Assembly (NCBI GenBank): GCA_039545295.1
Contig: BCIK01000012.1
Location: forward strand, 434,001-498,000
Origin: Udeniomyces pyricola
Lineage: Eukaryota; Basidiomycota; Tremellomycetes; Cystofilobasidiales; Mrakiaceae
DNA length: 64,000 bases
Direction of reading: 5' to 3'
In this document: positions 11,718 to 22,656 of the stretch, one piece after another
Layout of the letters: every line of letters begins with the position of its first letter
Position numbering within the stretch: position 1 is the stretch's first letter
The notes under the pieces: model-generated
The model's database searches: none
What the model was told of the DNA's origin: nothing
What the model saw: only the letters and a program-made list of their open reading frames with translations
Made by a program: the position numbers and the translations under genes

Positions 11718-12641
11718 GGATTGGCCTGGCTATGGGGAGGAAAGGAGGTGGCCGGGAGCGTTTAGGACACCAAGCAGGCAGTGATTGACGGTGATTTGGT
11801 CCGATGTTAATGACGATGACGATGACGATGATGATGATGATGATGATAGAGATGATAGAGATGATAGAGATGATGAAAAAGTGAAAAGAAAGATGTAACA
11901 ACGATGAGGACGCGTATATGCACGTGCCCCCTGTGTCATGCATGAGCGATCGCAAGTGTCAAGGCGAGCTCTCGTTCCCCTTTCCATGTCAACCAACGCT
12001 CCCCCGCCATCACCACCCACAACCACCAAGCCATCGTACTCGCCGTCCTCACTCGACCTCTACTAGTCATCCGGAAATCACTTACAAAACGACGTTTCAT
12101 CGTCCGTCAGACGCGCCATCTGCCCAACTCCTCAACAAGGATCACCCTCTCAACTCTCGCTCGACTCCGCTTCGCGCCTTGACTCCTCGTCCTCTGGTCC
12201 CTCGTTGCGTATCGTTTCTCAGCTGTTTCGCCTAGGTAAGCTCATCTCGGACCTTATCGGCTCATGTAGCACTCGTAGACCGATGGTAAGATCTGTCATT
12301 GACGCGAAAGAAGAGTTGACACCCCTTGTAACTTCTGCCCTTCCCTAACCCTCTCCTCTCTGTCTCTCCCTCCCGGCCTGCTTGACACTTACCCATATAA
12401 CTCGAACGCGCTCGATATTGATTGCCATTACCTTCAATGACTCTCTCGGACACTGAAATACTCCTTTCGGATCAACCCTCAGCTCGCCCTCTCGGACTTG
12501 TTCTTCGTGTTCTGATCCGCCCATTCCGTCGAACGCAGGTCAACATCCCATAAATCGACCTTGTACCCCTTTTTGCACGACTATCTCGTCCTTACTCTCA
12601 CGTTTGACTTCTCGTATTGAAAAGTAGACATAAACAAAGTC
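11718..12641. other. Intergenic with GAT-type repeat and GTPase gene leader
   Basis: The span between the DSS4 stop and the septation GTPase start has no convincing gene. It contains a GAT/GAC triplet and 9-bp repeat at about 11811-11875. A long pyrimidine-rich leader (about 11980-12600) is probably promoter and 5' UTR of the downstream GTPase. The short open frame at 11918-12235 looks like low-complexity leader sequence. Confidence 0.4.
11811..11875. repeat. GAT/GAC triplet and ATAGAGATG 9-bp repeats
   Basis: A run of GAC and GAT triplets is followed by three copies of the 9-mer ATAGAGATG. It lies about 90 bp after the DSS4 stop, in non-coding DNA. Confidence 0.8.
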
Positions 12642-14284
12642 ATGGCGGATTCATCAAGTTCAAGACATCGCTCACGGCCATCTGAGGACAGTGGGACGGG
12701 AGGCGTTCCTGACGTTGGTGCGGGAGGGGAAAAGAATTCGTGCGTGTAGCATCAGATTACCTCATAGGGAGTAGACGAGGTTCTAAAGGGAGATTGCTCA
12801 GAGAGCAAAGAGAGTGCTGTCGGACTCAGTTAAAGCCAGGCGATTCATCCGAGACGTTATGCTGACAAAGACCCATCTCATCCTCCTGGTGTTGCTACTA
12901 CACTCCTGTCCCCCGGGCATCCTCTCCACCTGCATTCGGGAAAACCTTGGCAGAGTTGTCATCAAAGTTGGAATGGTGGGTGACTCTCAGATAGGCAAGA
13001 CGAGTCTGATGGTCAAATACGTAGAGGGGAGTTTCGAGTGAGTTTGGATCACTGCTTGAAACCTCTCTTTCTCACTTGCTCTCGCTCGTTGGTTCATCAG
13101 TTGTTCATCTATCGAGGTGACTCCTCCAGTTCGATGAATCTCTAAGTGAACTGAGAGGCTGACTATTGTTGTCTGCTCTTGACTCGCTCCATGACGTCCT
13201 TCGATACAGTGAGGATTACATTCAGACGCTGGGCGTCAATTTTATGGAAAAGACCATTTCGATTCGGAATACAGAAATCACCTTCTCCGTCCGTAGTCTT
13301 CTCTGCATCGTCTTGGATTGCCTGGCACTACATGAAGGGACTCGTGTCTCACCTTTCGTCCTTCTTTGAATGCTCTTCTTCGTGCCCGCTCCTACGCACG
13401 CCCGCGACCCCTCGTAGATCTGGGATCTTGGAGGCCAGCGTGAATTCGTCTCGATGCTCCCACTAGTCTCCAACGATGCCGTTGCCATCCTGTTCATGTT
13501 CGACCTGACGCGAAAGAGCACGCTCAATTCGATCAAGGATTGGTATCGGCAGAGCCGAGGCTTCAACAATGTACATCGCTCATCTTTCTGATGATTTAAC
13601 ATTTCGTCTTGGCCTTATCGGGACGGTGGTGCGATGGTAGTTTGCGACAAGGCAAGAGGAATTGCATTCTACAGCCAATCTGACAAACCCTCTTATGCTC
13701 TTCTTCACTTCATTTTCAACTGAATACAGACCGCCATTCCGGTATTGATCGGTACAAAATACGATACGTTTGCTACGTTTGCTAGAGATGAGCAAGAGGA
13801 GATCACCAAGCAGGTACGCTTCTCTCTCTCATGCGTTCATGCTCTTCTGTCGCCCCCTCATGCTGATGTTGATCCTCCAAATCGACGTCGTCCTTCTTTC
13901 CTCGTGCAGGCCAAACGATTTTCCAAAGCAATGCACGCGCCGCTCATCTTTTGCTCGACGATGCATTCGATAAACGTGCAAAAGATCTTCAAGATCGTCC
14001 TCGCCAAGGCCTTTGATCTCAAGGTATGTGCCTGCACTTTCCCTGGCTGAGGAATTGTATAGAGCAAGATAGATACTAGATAACCAGGAGGAAGGATCTA
14101 TGGAGAAGGTGTGAGGGAGGTGGTGACTCTGGAGCTGATGTCTGGCTTTTCTTCTGTTCTTGTCCTATCGCCTGCCCCCATTCCTGCTTCTCCTTTCATC
14201 ACTCTCCTTCACTAAAATTTCCAGTGTGTGATTCCTGAAATCGAAGGCGTCGGCGAGCCAATCCTACTCTATGTCGACGTATAA
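12642..14284 (+). CDS. TEM1: Septation-initiation GTPase, Spg1/Tem1 family
   Basis: Seven exons give a 223-residue Ras-superfamily GTPase: 12642-12739, 12954-13037, 13210-13288, 13418-13570, 13730-13813, 13910-14023 and 14225-14284. All junctions keep phase. Spg1/Tem1 sits at the spindle pole body and triggers the septation-initiation/mitotic-exit kinase cascade. The P-loop GDSQIGKTS is in exon 2 and the switch-I Thr is in IQTLGVNF. Switch II is WDLGGQREF, where Gly-Gly-Gln matches Spg1/Tem1 rather than the DTAGQE of Ras and Rab. GTKYD replaces the usual NKxD, again as in Spg1/Tem1. The C-terminus ([14 protein letters not shown]) matches the family and has no prenylation CAAX box. The N-terminus has a Ser/Arg/Gly-rich extension of about 32 residues. 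The donor of intron 3 (GTCCGT) is unusual. Confidence 0.9.
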
Positions 14285-15673
14285 GCTTTCCCTAATTGCC
14301 CTCATTCCTCCCCCCATTTTCTCGTTCCTTCCTTTCATCAACTCGTCCGTCTCTCTTCTTCTGCATCATCTCCTTCACCGTTCCTTCTTTGCGCTTTTCT
14401 GGCGGTTCTCGACTTTCTTCTTTTCTCATTATCACTATCTCCAATCTCACCTGGCTTACTCCAAACACATCATACACACAGCAAGAGGGGGAAGAAGAGG
14501 AAAAAACACACAAAAGGAATCAAACCTGCTCTACCATCTCTGCTATGCATCTAAACCTTCTTTCCGGGTCTGCGTCCTTTTTGTCTTTTTTCTTCTTTTT
14601 TTTTTCTTTCTCTGTCTCTTTCTCACCCCTTCTCCTTGCCCTCCTTTCTCTTTGCCTCTTCTTCTTTTTCTTTGCTTGGCACGGTTCTTTGCCTTCTGCT
14701 TCTTTCATCTCACCTCCGACTCGATCGAATCAATCAACCAATCATTCCTCCAAACCCAATATATCCCACGGGCTATACACAATCTCAACTCCATCATCGT
14801 CATTCTTCTCTCTCCTTCTTCCCTCTTTTTTTTTTCTTCTTCTTTTTTCTCCCTCTCAAGTCTGCTTTACCTCTTCTCCTGCCAGAGTTCTTATGCAACA
14901 CAGCCAATTTTCTTTTTCGTGTTGGTTCTCCTTCCCCTATCCTTTGTCTTTACAAGGGGGAACGTTCTCTTGAAAATCGATTTCATCATCATCACTAATA
15001 TGATCTATCTCCTTCTGATCTTGCCTTGCATCCAGAGATCCAATAGCTGTTAGACATCATGCACTAGCTTCAGCAGCGTGGGGTCTTGTTAGTTTTTAAT
15101 TAACAAGTCCCCCCCCCCCCCCTTCCCCCCTTTCTTCCTCCCCTTCAAACTCGACTTGTGATTCCGTTGATTCCCCTTGGCAGGGTATCATAAATAGATA
15201 TATATATATATACCTGCTTTGTCTATCTACGTTCTCTTCGCAAGTTGACCATGTGCAAACGCTGCTCATGAGTCTTTAATATGTAGTAGCCCATCGAGAC
15301 ATTGTCAACGTAAAGCAAGCAACCATACTGTTAGGTAATTAGGTGACCGTGGGCAATACATATGATGTGGAGCTCTTGCGCGGTTTCAGTACTAGTCCCC
15401 ATGTCTCTTGGATCTCGCGCATTCAGTTTCTCTCTTTCTTTCTCTTGTTGTTGTTTCTTTTCGAAAGATGACCGTTGGGAATTTTGTGGATTGTTTGACG
15501 GAAAGTCCATAAAAGAGCATCCATCGAACAAAAGGGGGAGGAGGAGAGGATGTAAGGAGGGCGGGGGGCGGGGCGGGAGGGGGGAAAACCGCGGGAAGGA
15601 GAAACCCAACGAGACAGAGAGAGAAAGAGCCGAAACACAACCTTTTTTTTGTTCAAAGAGATTGAGAAACGGT
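14285..15673. other. Convergent intergenic region, strongly pyrimidine-rich on the + strand
   Basis: This lies between two convergent genes, the GTPase (+) and RPL19 (-). About 14285-14990 is C/T-rich on the + strand with long stop-free but low-complexity frames in more than one register, which argues against coding. A hairpin and a C homopolymer follow at 15085-15122. A TA microsatellite is at about 15198-15213. The stretch just before 15674 is G-rich and purine-rich and is likely the 3' UTR of RPL19. Confidence 0.5.
15085..15122. repeat. Hairpin followed by a 14-C homopolymer
   Basis: CTTGTTA at 15085-15091 pairs with TAACAAG at 15101-15107 across a 9-base T/A loop. A run of 14 C follows at 15109-15122. 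It lies in the convergent 3' region, so a role at transcript ends is possible but not shown. Confidence 0.5.
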
Positions 15674-16829
15674 TTACTCCTGAGCCTGCTCGACCTCGAC
15701 GGCGTGGATACCGGCTCGCTTCTCGGCGAGTCGGAGAGCCTTCCTCTCTCGGGTGACCTTGTTCCTCGATCGTCGGGTCTCCATCTGGTCCGCGAGCAAT
15801 CGGGTTCGGAGCTTCTCGGCCTTGGCCTTGTGGATGTGCTAGAAACGACAAACAAGAGAAGTCAAATGAGGGTTTGGATGAAGATAATATATAAAAAAAA
15901 GGAGGATTGAATGATCAGTCCATCGTTTCGAGGAACACATGAAACAAGAAGAAAAAGAAAGAAAAAAGACCTGTAACGAACCTCCATAAGAACTCGCTTG
16001 TTCTTGAAGACGTTACCCTTGGACTTGAGGTAGAGCGAGTGGTAGAGCGACTTGTCGATCTTGCCGGCGTCTCGGTACTTCCTCAGGAGCCTTCGGAGGA
16101 CTCGCATCCTCCTCATCCACTGAACCTTGGTGGGGAATCGGGCGTCAGCCGTACCCTTCCTCTTACCTATCGTTCATTAAAGAAAATCGATGGGGGGGGG
16201 GGGGGAGGTTTCAGTCGTTTTGGTCGTCGCACGAGTCCAGATGAGAGAGGGGAAGAGTGAAAGAAGGGGCAGGAGGGTAAACTGACCGGCTCCGGTGTGT
16301 CGTCCCTTTCGCTTGGAGGCCAAAAGGTCACGGGCTCGGGCTCGCGAGTGGATGACGGTGGGCTTAACAATGCTGTTTGAAGATCCCCAACCAAAAAGGA
16401 TGTCAAGTGAACCAAGATGCAAGGAACATGGCTATAGGTCAGTTATATGACTACCGAGACATGACGATACCATCACAAGAGAGAGAAACGGTGAGAAGGT
16501 CAACGCACATGTGTCCATCCTTGATAAGCTTGGCAACACCCTTTCGGGAGTTGGCGCTGGAGATCTCGGCAGCCTCGGTAGGGTCGAGCCAGACTGGAGA
16601 ACAGAACCCCGAGCGGAAGGAGGGGAAAAAGAAGAGAGGCGAAGTAAAAAAAAAAGGCAAAACTCGTGTTAGCGACGTGGCGGCATACTCGTCATGATAG
16701 AAGGATTTCGATGCTCTTGCACAACAAAAAAAAAGGTGAGGAGAAAAGGAGACAGCACGTACTCTTTCTCTTACCGACACCGGCAACCGAAGCAGCGAGT
16801 CGCTTTTGGATCCTGAGGTCAGAGAGCTT
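15674..16829 (-). CDS. RPL19: 60S ribosomal protein L19 (eL19); start-codon exon not located
   Basis: Structural protein of the large cytosolic ribosomal subunit. Reading the minus strand from 16829 down, the exons encode [16 protein letters not shown] with GVGKRK; then [20 protein letters not shown] with AKLIKDG; then [22 protein letters not shown]; then [21 protein letters not shown] through [12 protein letters not shown]; and last [18 protein letters not shown] to the TAA at 15674. This is full-length eL19 in order. The exons lie at about 16773-16829, 16510-16594, 16287-16373, 15983-16166 and 15674-15840. The first visible coding exon begins just after a TTTTCAG acceptor without its own ATG. 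The Met must therefore be in a small upstream exon, as is common in fungal ribosomal protein genes and as seen here for RPS14. The acceptor phase fits an exon ending in A (A|TG) or ATGG. I could not place it with confidence. Confidence 0.93.
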
Positions 16830-17971
16830 GGCCACTGAAAAGAGGAAAAGAAAGCAAAGATAAAAGGCGTCAGCGCGTCTTGACTTTTGATCAGGAGTCA
16901 GAAAGGATAGAAGGATGTGTGTGTGTTGGATGTGATGGCGCGATGATGAGTCGAGGTAATGAAGGGCAGGGTGGGAAAGGGCGAGTTGGCGAATAAGGGT
17001 GGCGAGGGGGCGACGATCGAAACAAGCGGCGGACAGGGCGAGCGAGCGGCTTGGGGCCTGCATCGGGCCCAAGTCAGCGAGCGAAGGAGGGAGCAAGAGA
17101 CCGGGCGAGCTTTCGAGAGGGAAACAGGAGGTGTGGCATAGAAGAGCGTAGAGCAGCATGAGAGCAAGCGAACCGCTGGCAGAGCAGAGGGAGAGAACAA
17201 GAGAGCCAGCCAGCAACAGTAGCAGCAGCAGCAGCCTCTGTGGGATTTTTGAAGAGGAGCAAGACTCTTTGCTAGCTCCAAGGCGTTTCCCCTCTCCACA
17301 TGTCTGCCCTCACAAGCGGCTCTGTCTCGCCCTCGTGCTTCCCGTACGACTGCTATGCTCTGCCCAAAGCTTCGATCGACATCGTCTCCACCAAAGCAAA
17401 GACGACGCCAACCTGACCGATCTGCTCCCGCTCTAATGCATCAGCCGACAGGAGGAAAGAGAAAGAGAAAGGCTGAGGGCTGTTCGCTCGCCACTCAAGC
17501 CTTGACCTTGGTCTTTTCCGTCCTAGCTCCCTCGCTCGAGACTGGCTTGCTGTTCCCAAGTCGCTCGATCCTGGCTGTCGCTTGTCGTGCTCGATGTCGC
17601 CCGTAGAGGAGTGAAGGCGGAGGAAGAAAAACAAGAAGAAAAAAGTGTCGAAGGGGCTTGGCGCTGGGCGAAGAGTGAGGGACAAAGTGGCGACCGGAGC
17701 GTACTGATGATGGTGATAGAAAGAAGTTATTGAGAGGGCGTCGGGGAGGGAGGGAAAAGGGCAAGCAAGTTGGTGGGTCGTTGAGAGTGTCGAAAGTTGG
17801 AAAGGAGCAAAAGGGTTCTCTCCCAAGCGAAAGCAAGGCAAAGGGCGGCGGGGGAAGGGGGGGGAAGAAACTGGCGCTGGGGTCGATGAGGGAAACCTGC
17901 AGGTTCGTGGCTCGTCGGAGGGCAGGATGTATAGTCGATAGAGAATAGATAGACTAGAGACGAGAGGAGTA

Positions 17972-18001
17972 GCAGCAGCAGCAGCAGCAGCAGCGGCAGC
18001 A
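17972..18001. repeat. AGC triplet repeat
   Basis: About ten near-perfect AGC units with one GGC interruption near the end, in non-coding DNA upstream of RPL19. Confidence 0.8.
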
Positions 18002-18186
18002 AGGGACTATGATTCGCACTTATGCTAATCTTGAGGGGCTGGAGCGACGAAGAGAGGGCAGCGAGAAGGCAAAGGAGGAGCGAACCCACAAGCCCACCCC
18101 CGCCCGACCTTTGCCTCGCCAATTTTTGAACCAAAGTCGTCTCGAGACCAACCAACGCCAGCGTGTCTTTTTGCCTGGTTCGATTG

Positions 18187-18266
18187 ATCCATCCATCCAT
18201 CCATCCATCCGTCAGGCCATCCATCTCATCCATCTGTACAGTACACCTCTCTCTCTCTCTCTCTCT
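18187..18266. repeat. ATCC tetranucleotide run followed by TC dinucleotide run
   Basis: About six ATCC units start near 18187. A CT/TC run of about 20 bases follows near 18247. Simple-sequence DNA, no coding support. Confidence 0.75.
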
Positions 18267-18440
18267 TCCTCTCATCATCATTCATCCGCCCATCACTATA
18301 CCCCCGCCCTGTCGCATCTCTCTCTCTCCCTATCTCTCTTTTCTCCTCCACCCCCTTATTCTCATATGTCGCATACATCAACACAAACACCTCGCCGTCC
18401 ACTTCACGTCCCGCATACATCATACATTCTTGACGTCTCC

Positions 18441-18472
18441 TATATATATATATATATATTATATATATATAT
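18441..18472. repeat. TA microsatellite
   Basis: Near-continuous TA dinucleotides with one TT interruption. Similar shorter TA runs occur at about 18829-18848, 15198-15213 and 46831-46850, always outside coding sequence. Confidence 0.8.
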
Positions 18473-19521
18473 GCGCGCTTATATGCTATAGCGCCTCCTC
18501 TCTTTTCCTCATTCTAGTCTTCAATCTGCTGCATGCCCCGGCTCATCATGCGCCACATGCGGTCCGCGGCTACGAACTTGTCAACCCCTTTACATTCCTC
18601 TATTACTGACCATTGAACCGCTCCTCTCACGCGCACCGTGACTCCATGACTGATCATCGATCATCTTGCCCAGCGCTTGCAGGTTGCCCCCTCCTCCCCC
18701 TCATCGACAACCGGTTTTGCTGCCAAGCCAAGCCTGCTAACAATATTCCCAAGCATATACATATGAATCAACTCTGTCAACTTTGCTCCGGCCTCATCTG
18801 CCTCATCTTCTGGCGTCGCTGCACGTATATATATATATATATATATATCTTGGTAGCTGACAGCCGTAATCATGGCAGGCCTGTTCACGTGCACAGCGCC
18901 TACGATAGTAAAACCCTCAGATCGTCCAGTCGGTCTGCAGGCAAGATTGGACGTACTCACTGAGCTGCCCATCTCACCATCGAGAGCCAACATGACACCA
19001 ACAATCAATGTCAGAAGCTAAGTACAAGATAGTAAGTCGCGCGCCGTTGCTCGCGATGGAATCATATGTAGTGAGAGCGAAAGGATATTCTATGCATACT
19101 TCGCTACGCTGACGCTGCACTGCGCAACCATTCATTTTTACAACCGCTCAGGTTTTCGATCCAGCAGGCCGACATGAAACAAAAGGGTACAACTGCACAT
19201 ATATTGCTCAATTACAACTTAGGAAGGGCGAGGAGAGTACAAAAGAGATACAACGAGAAACCCAGGAAACAAAACGACACAACGATGAGCATCGCGCTGA
19301 TGGCTCACCCGTCCTGCAAAACACCAAGCGCGACAAGAAAGGAGACAGAGTTAGTAAACCCGAACATGACGAGAGGGAGAGGGATAACGTGGAGAAAGTA
19401 GGAAACGATGCGAAGGGCAACACACCTGATTAGGGACGTCTCCTTTGAGGCTAGCTCTCGGGGATGCAGTAAGGGATAGGGAGGAGGGGGGATTTACAAG
19501 CCCAAGGGAAGGCATTGATGC

Positions 19522-19897
19522 TTAGGCGTCCGACTTCGATCCCAACACCTTCATCACGACTGTGAGAGGGGAGGGGGGAGACGAAAAATAGGTAAGGATG
19601 GGTCAGCTAAACTAATCCTTCGGATCATCGGCGTGGCGGCATTGCCAAGGAGGGACAAGCCAGGAAAGAAGTGGCCCGGCTTGGATTTGTTCGATGCCGA
19701 CAAGACTTACCTGGTCGAGCGATGAAGGCCGTCATGGCCAAGCCACCGAGGAGAACAGCCGGGTGCCTCGAAAGACCGGTGAAAGGTCCGGGAAGGGGAC
19801 GAGGGGGGCGAGAAGTCGGCTTGATGGTGCCAGTGGGAGAAGAGTAGGCTCGCTTGGCAGCAGGGAGAGTTCCGATGGTGAAGCGGGTAGGAGACAT
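19522..19897 (-). CDS. Small predicted mitochondrial membrane protein
   Basis: Two minus-strand exons (19711-19897 and 19522-19559) join in phase to give about 74 residues. The ATG is the complement of CAT at 19895-19897 and the stop is TAA at 19522. The N-terminus (MSPTRFTIGTLPAAKRAYSS) is basic and hydroxylated with no acidic residues, a typical mitochondrial presequence with a possible processing site after KRAYSS. A Pro/Arg-rich linker follows, then one short hydrophobic segment (HPAVLLGGLAMTAFIA) and a basic C-terminus ending GSKSDA. Size and layout fit a small subunit or assembly factor of an inner-membrane complex. I do not recognise the family, so the function is left open. Confidence 0.6.
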
Positions 19898-21638
19898 GAT
19901 GAGTAAGAGATGTTTTGTGATTGGGTGGGGTGGTGAATGTAGAAGGTTTGTGCGTTGTGTATAAGCAGATGGTTGTGAGGGGAAAAGAAAAAGGAGGCCA
20001 CTCGCCACGTCTTTATACCACCGGCGAGTCGTCCCGGGCACCGCCTCGCTCTTTAGCATCCATCGCCCAGGCCGCCAACCCAGCTCCGACGATCCGACGT
20101 CCGGTCGCCGAGTCCAGTCGGAACCGGTTCAACGTTCATCTCACTCATATGAGGGGCTCCTCACTGATGACAATCAACCTATAGAGGAGACTTGGGTCTA
20201 AAGCTTGAATCAGGCTGTGTAAGGTACTGTCCATGATATTATATATATATATCGTGCGATGATAATATTGATGTGTGTGCCCTGATGAAGTACCATGATA
20301 AGTATATATATACACCTAACTTGCATCTCACACCTGTATCCGCGTACGTTCTTCGCGAGCAACCTGGCTCAACCAATCAACTTATTTATTTTACCGGCCA
20401 TTTTCGCGCGCGAATGATCTCGACGGTCGACGTCTGCATTGATGCGCTCCTTAAGAATGATGTTACAGCCTAGCGCAGACCGGCCCGTGCGCGAAAGATT
20501 TTCTGAGATCTCGTGCTAGCTGATACATATTCCGCAGATTTCTCGGCGTGCATGCATGCAAGTGCACAGTCGACGCACACTAGCTAGCAATTAGTACGCG
20601 CCTAATAACATTGCCTCCATCGGCCAACACATCATGGCATTATGCATGGGCCTTTGATTTCAGTTATGTATGTATTCGGCCCAACGTCCACAGCTACTGT
20701 CACTCCGCGACCATCGCGATCATGCATGATCCGTCGTTATATATACACCATGTTCTTCTTCGATCTTCCAGCATGAACGGGTCAATATCGGAATATCGGA
20801 AACATGGGCTCACGTGTTTCTTCTCGAATCAGCTGGCGCAGACCATCGTCAGGGCCCGGGTACTACTGTACTTCAGTTAGCATATATACGTCACTGGGAC
20901 TTTTCAGCCGAGCCCTCTCGATCTATATCTTTGAACTCCAAGACAGTGCGTGCATGCAGACATGAAGCGGGTATAATACTGTAACACGCGTGTACGTACG
21001 GATACGTGACGTGAACGTCGATGCGCGCGAGCTGGTACATGGTAGGACGACCATTATGCCCGACCCACAAGAACATCCCCGTCTCCTGCGTAAGCGCGCA
21101 TACACTCATGATTTCTAAACTATTGCTACTTCCTGAAAGTGACAGTCTGAGTCCTGCCTGTGACGGGAGGGGGAGTTGACCCATCCGGCGGTTGATGTTG
21201 TGGTGCAGACGACCAAGAATGATCCAGAGATCCAGCCGTACGATCTGTTCGAGATGACGTATAGTACGTCATCGCCGGCTGGCTATGCGCCAACAAGTCA
21301 TTCTCCCAGCCATCAGCTAGCTCTTTCGTACAAAAGAACACTCCTGCGGCCATCTCTCGCTTGGCTATCGTATAAAAGAGTCGCGAACAGTTGAACGGTT
21401 GAGGGCAAGGATACGCGCAAGTTGTCTTGCGTCATAGACTTTCTTGAGGGCTACGAGCGCCACCGCCGAAAGGCAAGATTTCTTTGGGTACGTATGATAC
21501 AGTTCATTGAATATGTGACAATTCCTTCCTCAGACTACAATCGAACGTCATCTCAAGACCCATTATTTTTGCTATCAAACCGGAAAGAGAGAAGGAGACG
21601 GGTGAAGAGAGATGAGTAAGTCCATCAGACCACATCGG
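19898..21638. other. Palindrome-rich intergenic region, no gene seen
   Basis: Apart from the promoter of the small gene ending at 19897 (about 19898-20060), this stretch has no supported coding region. From about 20220 it is dense in TATATA, GATC, CGCG and TGCATGCA words. It holds a perfect 19-bp inverted repeat at 21254-21272 built from two TGACGTA-type half sites. Confidence 0.45.
21254..21272. repeat. Perfect inverted repeat with CRE-like half sites
   Basis: ATGACGTA, three bases (TAG), then TACGTCAT. TGACGTA is a half site recognised by ATF/CREB-type bZIP factors in fungi. The symmetry is exact, but no neighbouring start codon is close enough to assign a target. Confidence 0.5.
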
Positions 21639-22316
21639 TCATAGTGAGATCGAGTGGGAGGATGGCTGACGTACTCGGGTCAGGACGGGATCGTTCTCGC
21701 CCGTCGAGCCGGTTGCGCCAGTCTGCTTGAGGTTAGTCGAAGCAAGCTGATCCTTGGCTTCAGTGGCAGAGGCAAAGTACTTCCAGGCCTGAGACCCACA
21801 ATCATGACAGAGCAGAGGTGGTAAGGTGAGGCAAAGAGTGAAGAGCGCGGGAAGGAGGAAGGAGAGTATCAGAATACCGGTCCAAGTACCATCATCAGCA
21901 TCGCCACCGCGCCCTTCACACAATCGGATAGACAGACACCGCCCATACTGCGACATATCACGTACAATGTAGCCAGCGACACCAGCCCCAGCGACGATGA
22001 AAGCGTAGTTAGGCGAACCGCCTTGGGGAGTCATTCGACCAGACTCGTGGGAAGTCGCCTTGTGCTCGCCCGTCGGGTTGGCAAGGTTGGCGGGGCCTCC
22101 ACCGGCACCACCCTGGGCTCCGTGAGGAGCAGAGGCGTAGGCTCGCTGGATAGAAGTCAAAAAAGGACGAGGCAGCGTATGAGCATGTGTAAGACGTGAA
22201 GATGGGGGAAGGGACGATGAGAGGCGTCAAGTGGGCGAACAGACATGACGCACGAGAGCTGGAAGTCTGGAGCACTGTCGGGTGGCAAGTCGGAGGGGGT
22301 TGGTGGAAGCAAGCAT
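21639..22316 (-). CDS. Small predicted mitochondrial single-pass protein
   Basis: The ATG is the complement of CAT at 22314-22316. Exon 1 encodes MLASTNPLRLATRQCSRLP with ALVRH, an Arg-rich, acid-free presequence. Exon 2 starts after a CCAG acceptor at about 22147 with RAYASAPHG, runs through a Gly/Asn/Thr-rich linker, and ends in the hydrophobic segment NYAFIVAGAGVAGYI before a GTACGT donor. Exon 3 begins at about 21789 with AWKYFASATEAKDQLAS, continues TNLKQTGATG, and reads to a TGA at 21639. A GTACGT near the end of exon 3 could be another donor, so the last dozen residues are uncertain. The plan is presequence, linker, one membrane helix and a polar tail facing the other side. I do not recognise the family. 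It is divergent from the similarly built gene at 22657. Confidence 0.6.
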
Positions 22317-22656
22317 GATATGAGATATATGTGGGAGTGTGATGGTGTGATGTGGTATGAAGCTCGATGGATAGCTGGATGGATGATGAAAGACAGATTG
22401 GACGGAGCGGAGGATGTTCATAGGCTGGAATGGTGATCGGGCTGGTGCATGGTGCCGGTTGATTGTTGGGTTACATAACCAAGTGATACATGACGTCTTC
22501 ATTACTTCATGATCCTTTCCCCTTCCCGATTTCTTCTCGACCTTTGGGTCGATCCGAGACCATCTTGTGTCCCTCCCTCGATCCTTCGACTCATCTCTTC
22601 CTTCCTCTACCACCCTCCATTTCAACAAACCATATCCCTCTGCCAGCCCATTCATC
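22317..22656. promoter_or_regulatory. Shared divergent promoter region of two small mitochondrial-type genes
   Basis: 340 bp separate the start codons of the minus-strand gene (22316) and the plus-strand gene (22657). The region has a near-CRE word (TGACGTCT at about 22493) and a pyrimidine-rich leader before 22657. Shared control is inferred from layout. Confidence 0.45.

Larger units (their letters stand above)
16830..19521. other. Gene-poor stretch upstream of RPL19 with microsatellites
   Basis: 2.7 kb without a supported gene. It must contain the promoter, 5' UTR and missing first exon of RPL19 on the minus strand. It holds a CAG/GCA run (17972-18001), an ATCC run (about 18187-18211), a TC run (about 18247-18266) and TA microsatellites (18441-18472, 18829-18848). 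The open frames across 17150-18610 on both strands are driven by these repeats and by purine/pyrimidine skew, and resemble no family. Confidence 0.45.

Noticed and set aside
11608..12235. Open frames over the GAT repeat and GTPase leader
   Set aside because: Poly-Ser/Ile translations of the repeat; the plus-strand frame is low-complexity leader.
14271..15053. Long open frame of about 260 codons downstream of the GTPase gene
   Set aside because: It lies in a pyrimidine-rich tract that is open in two registers at once, overlaps the GTPase stop, and has runs of Phe, Leu, Pro and Ser with no family resemblance.
17727..18609. Possible genes on both strands near the AGC and ATCC repeats
   Set aside because: The frames are made by simple repeats (poly-Leu, Ser/His/Pro, IYIYI-type runs) and have no supporting splice signals or homology.
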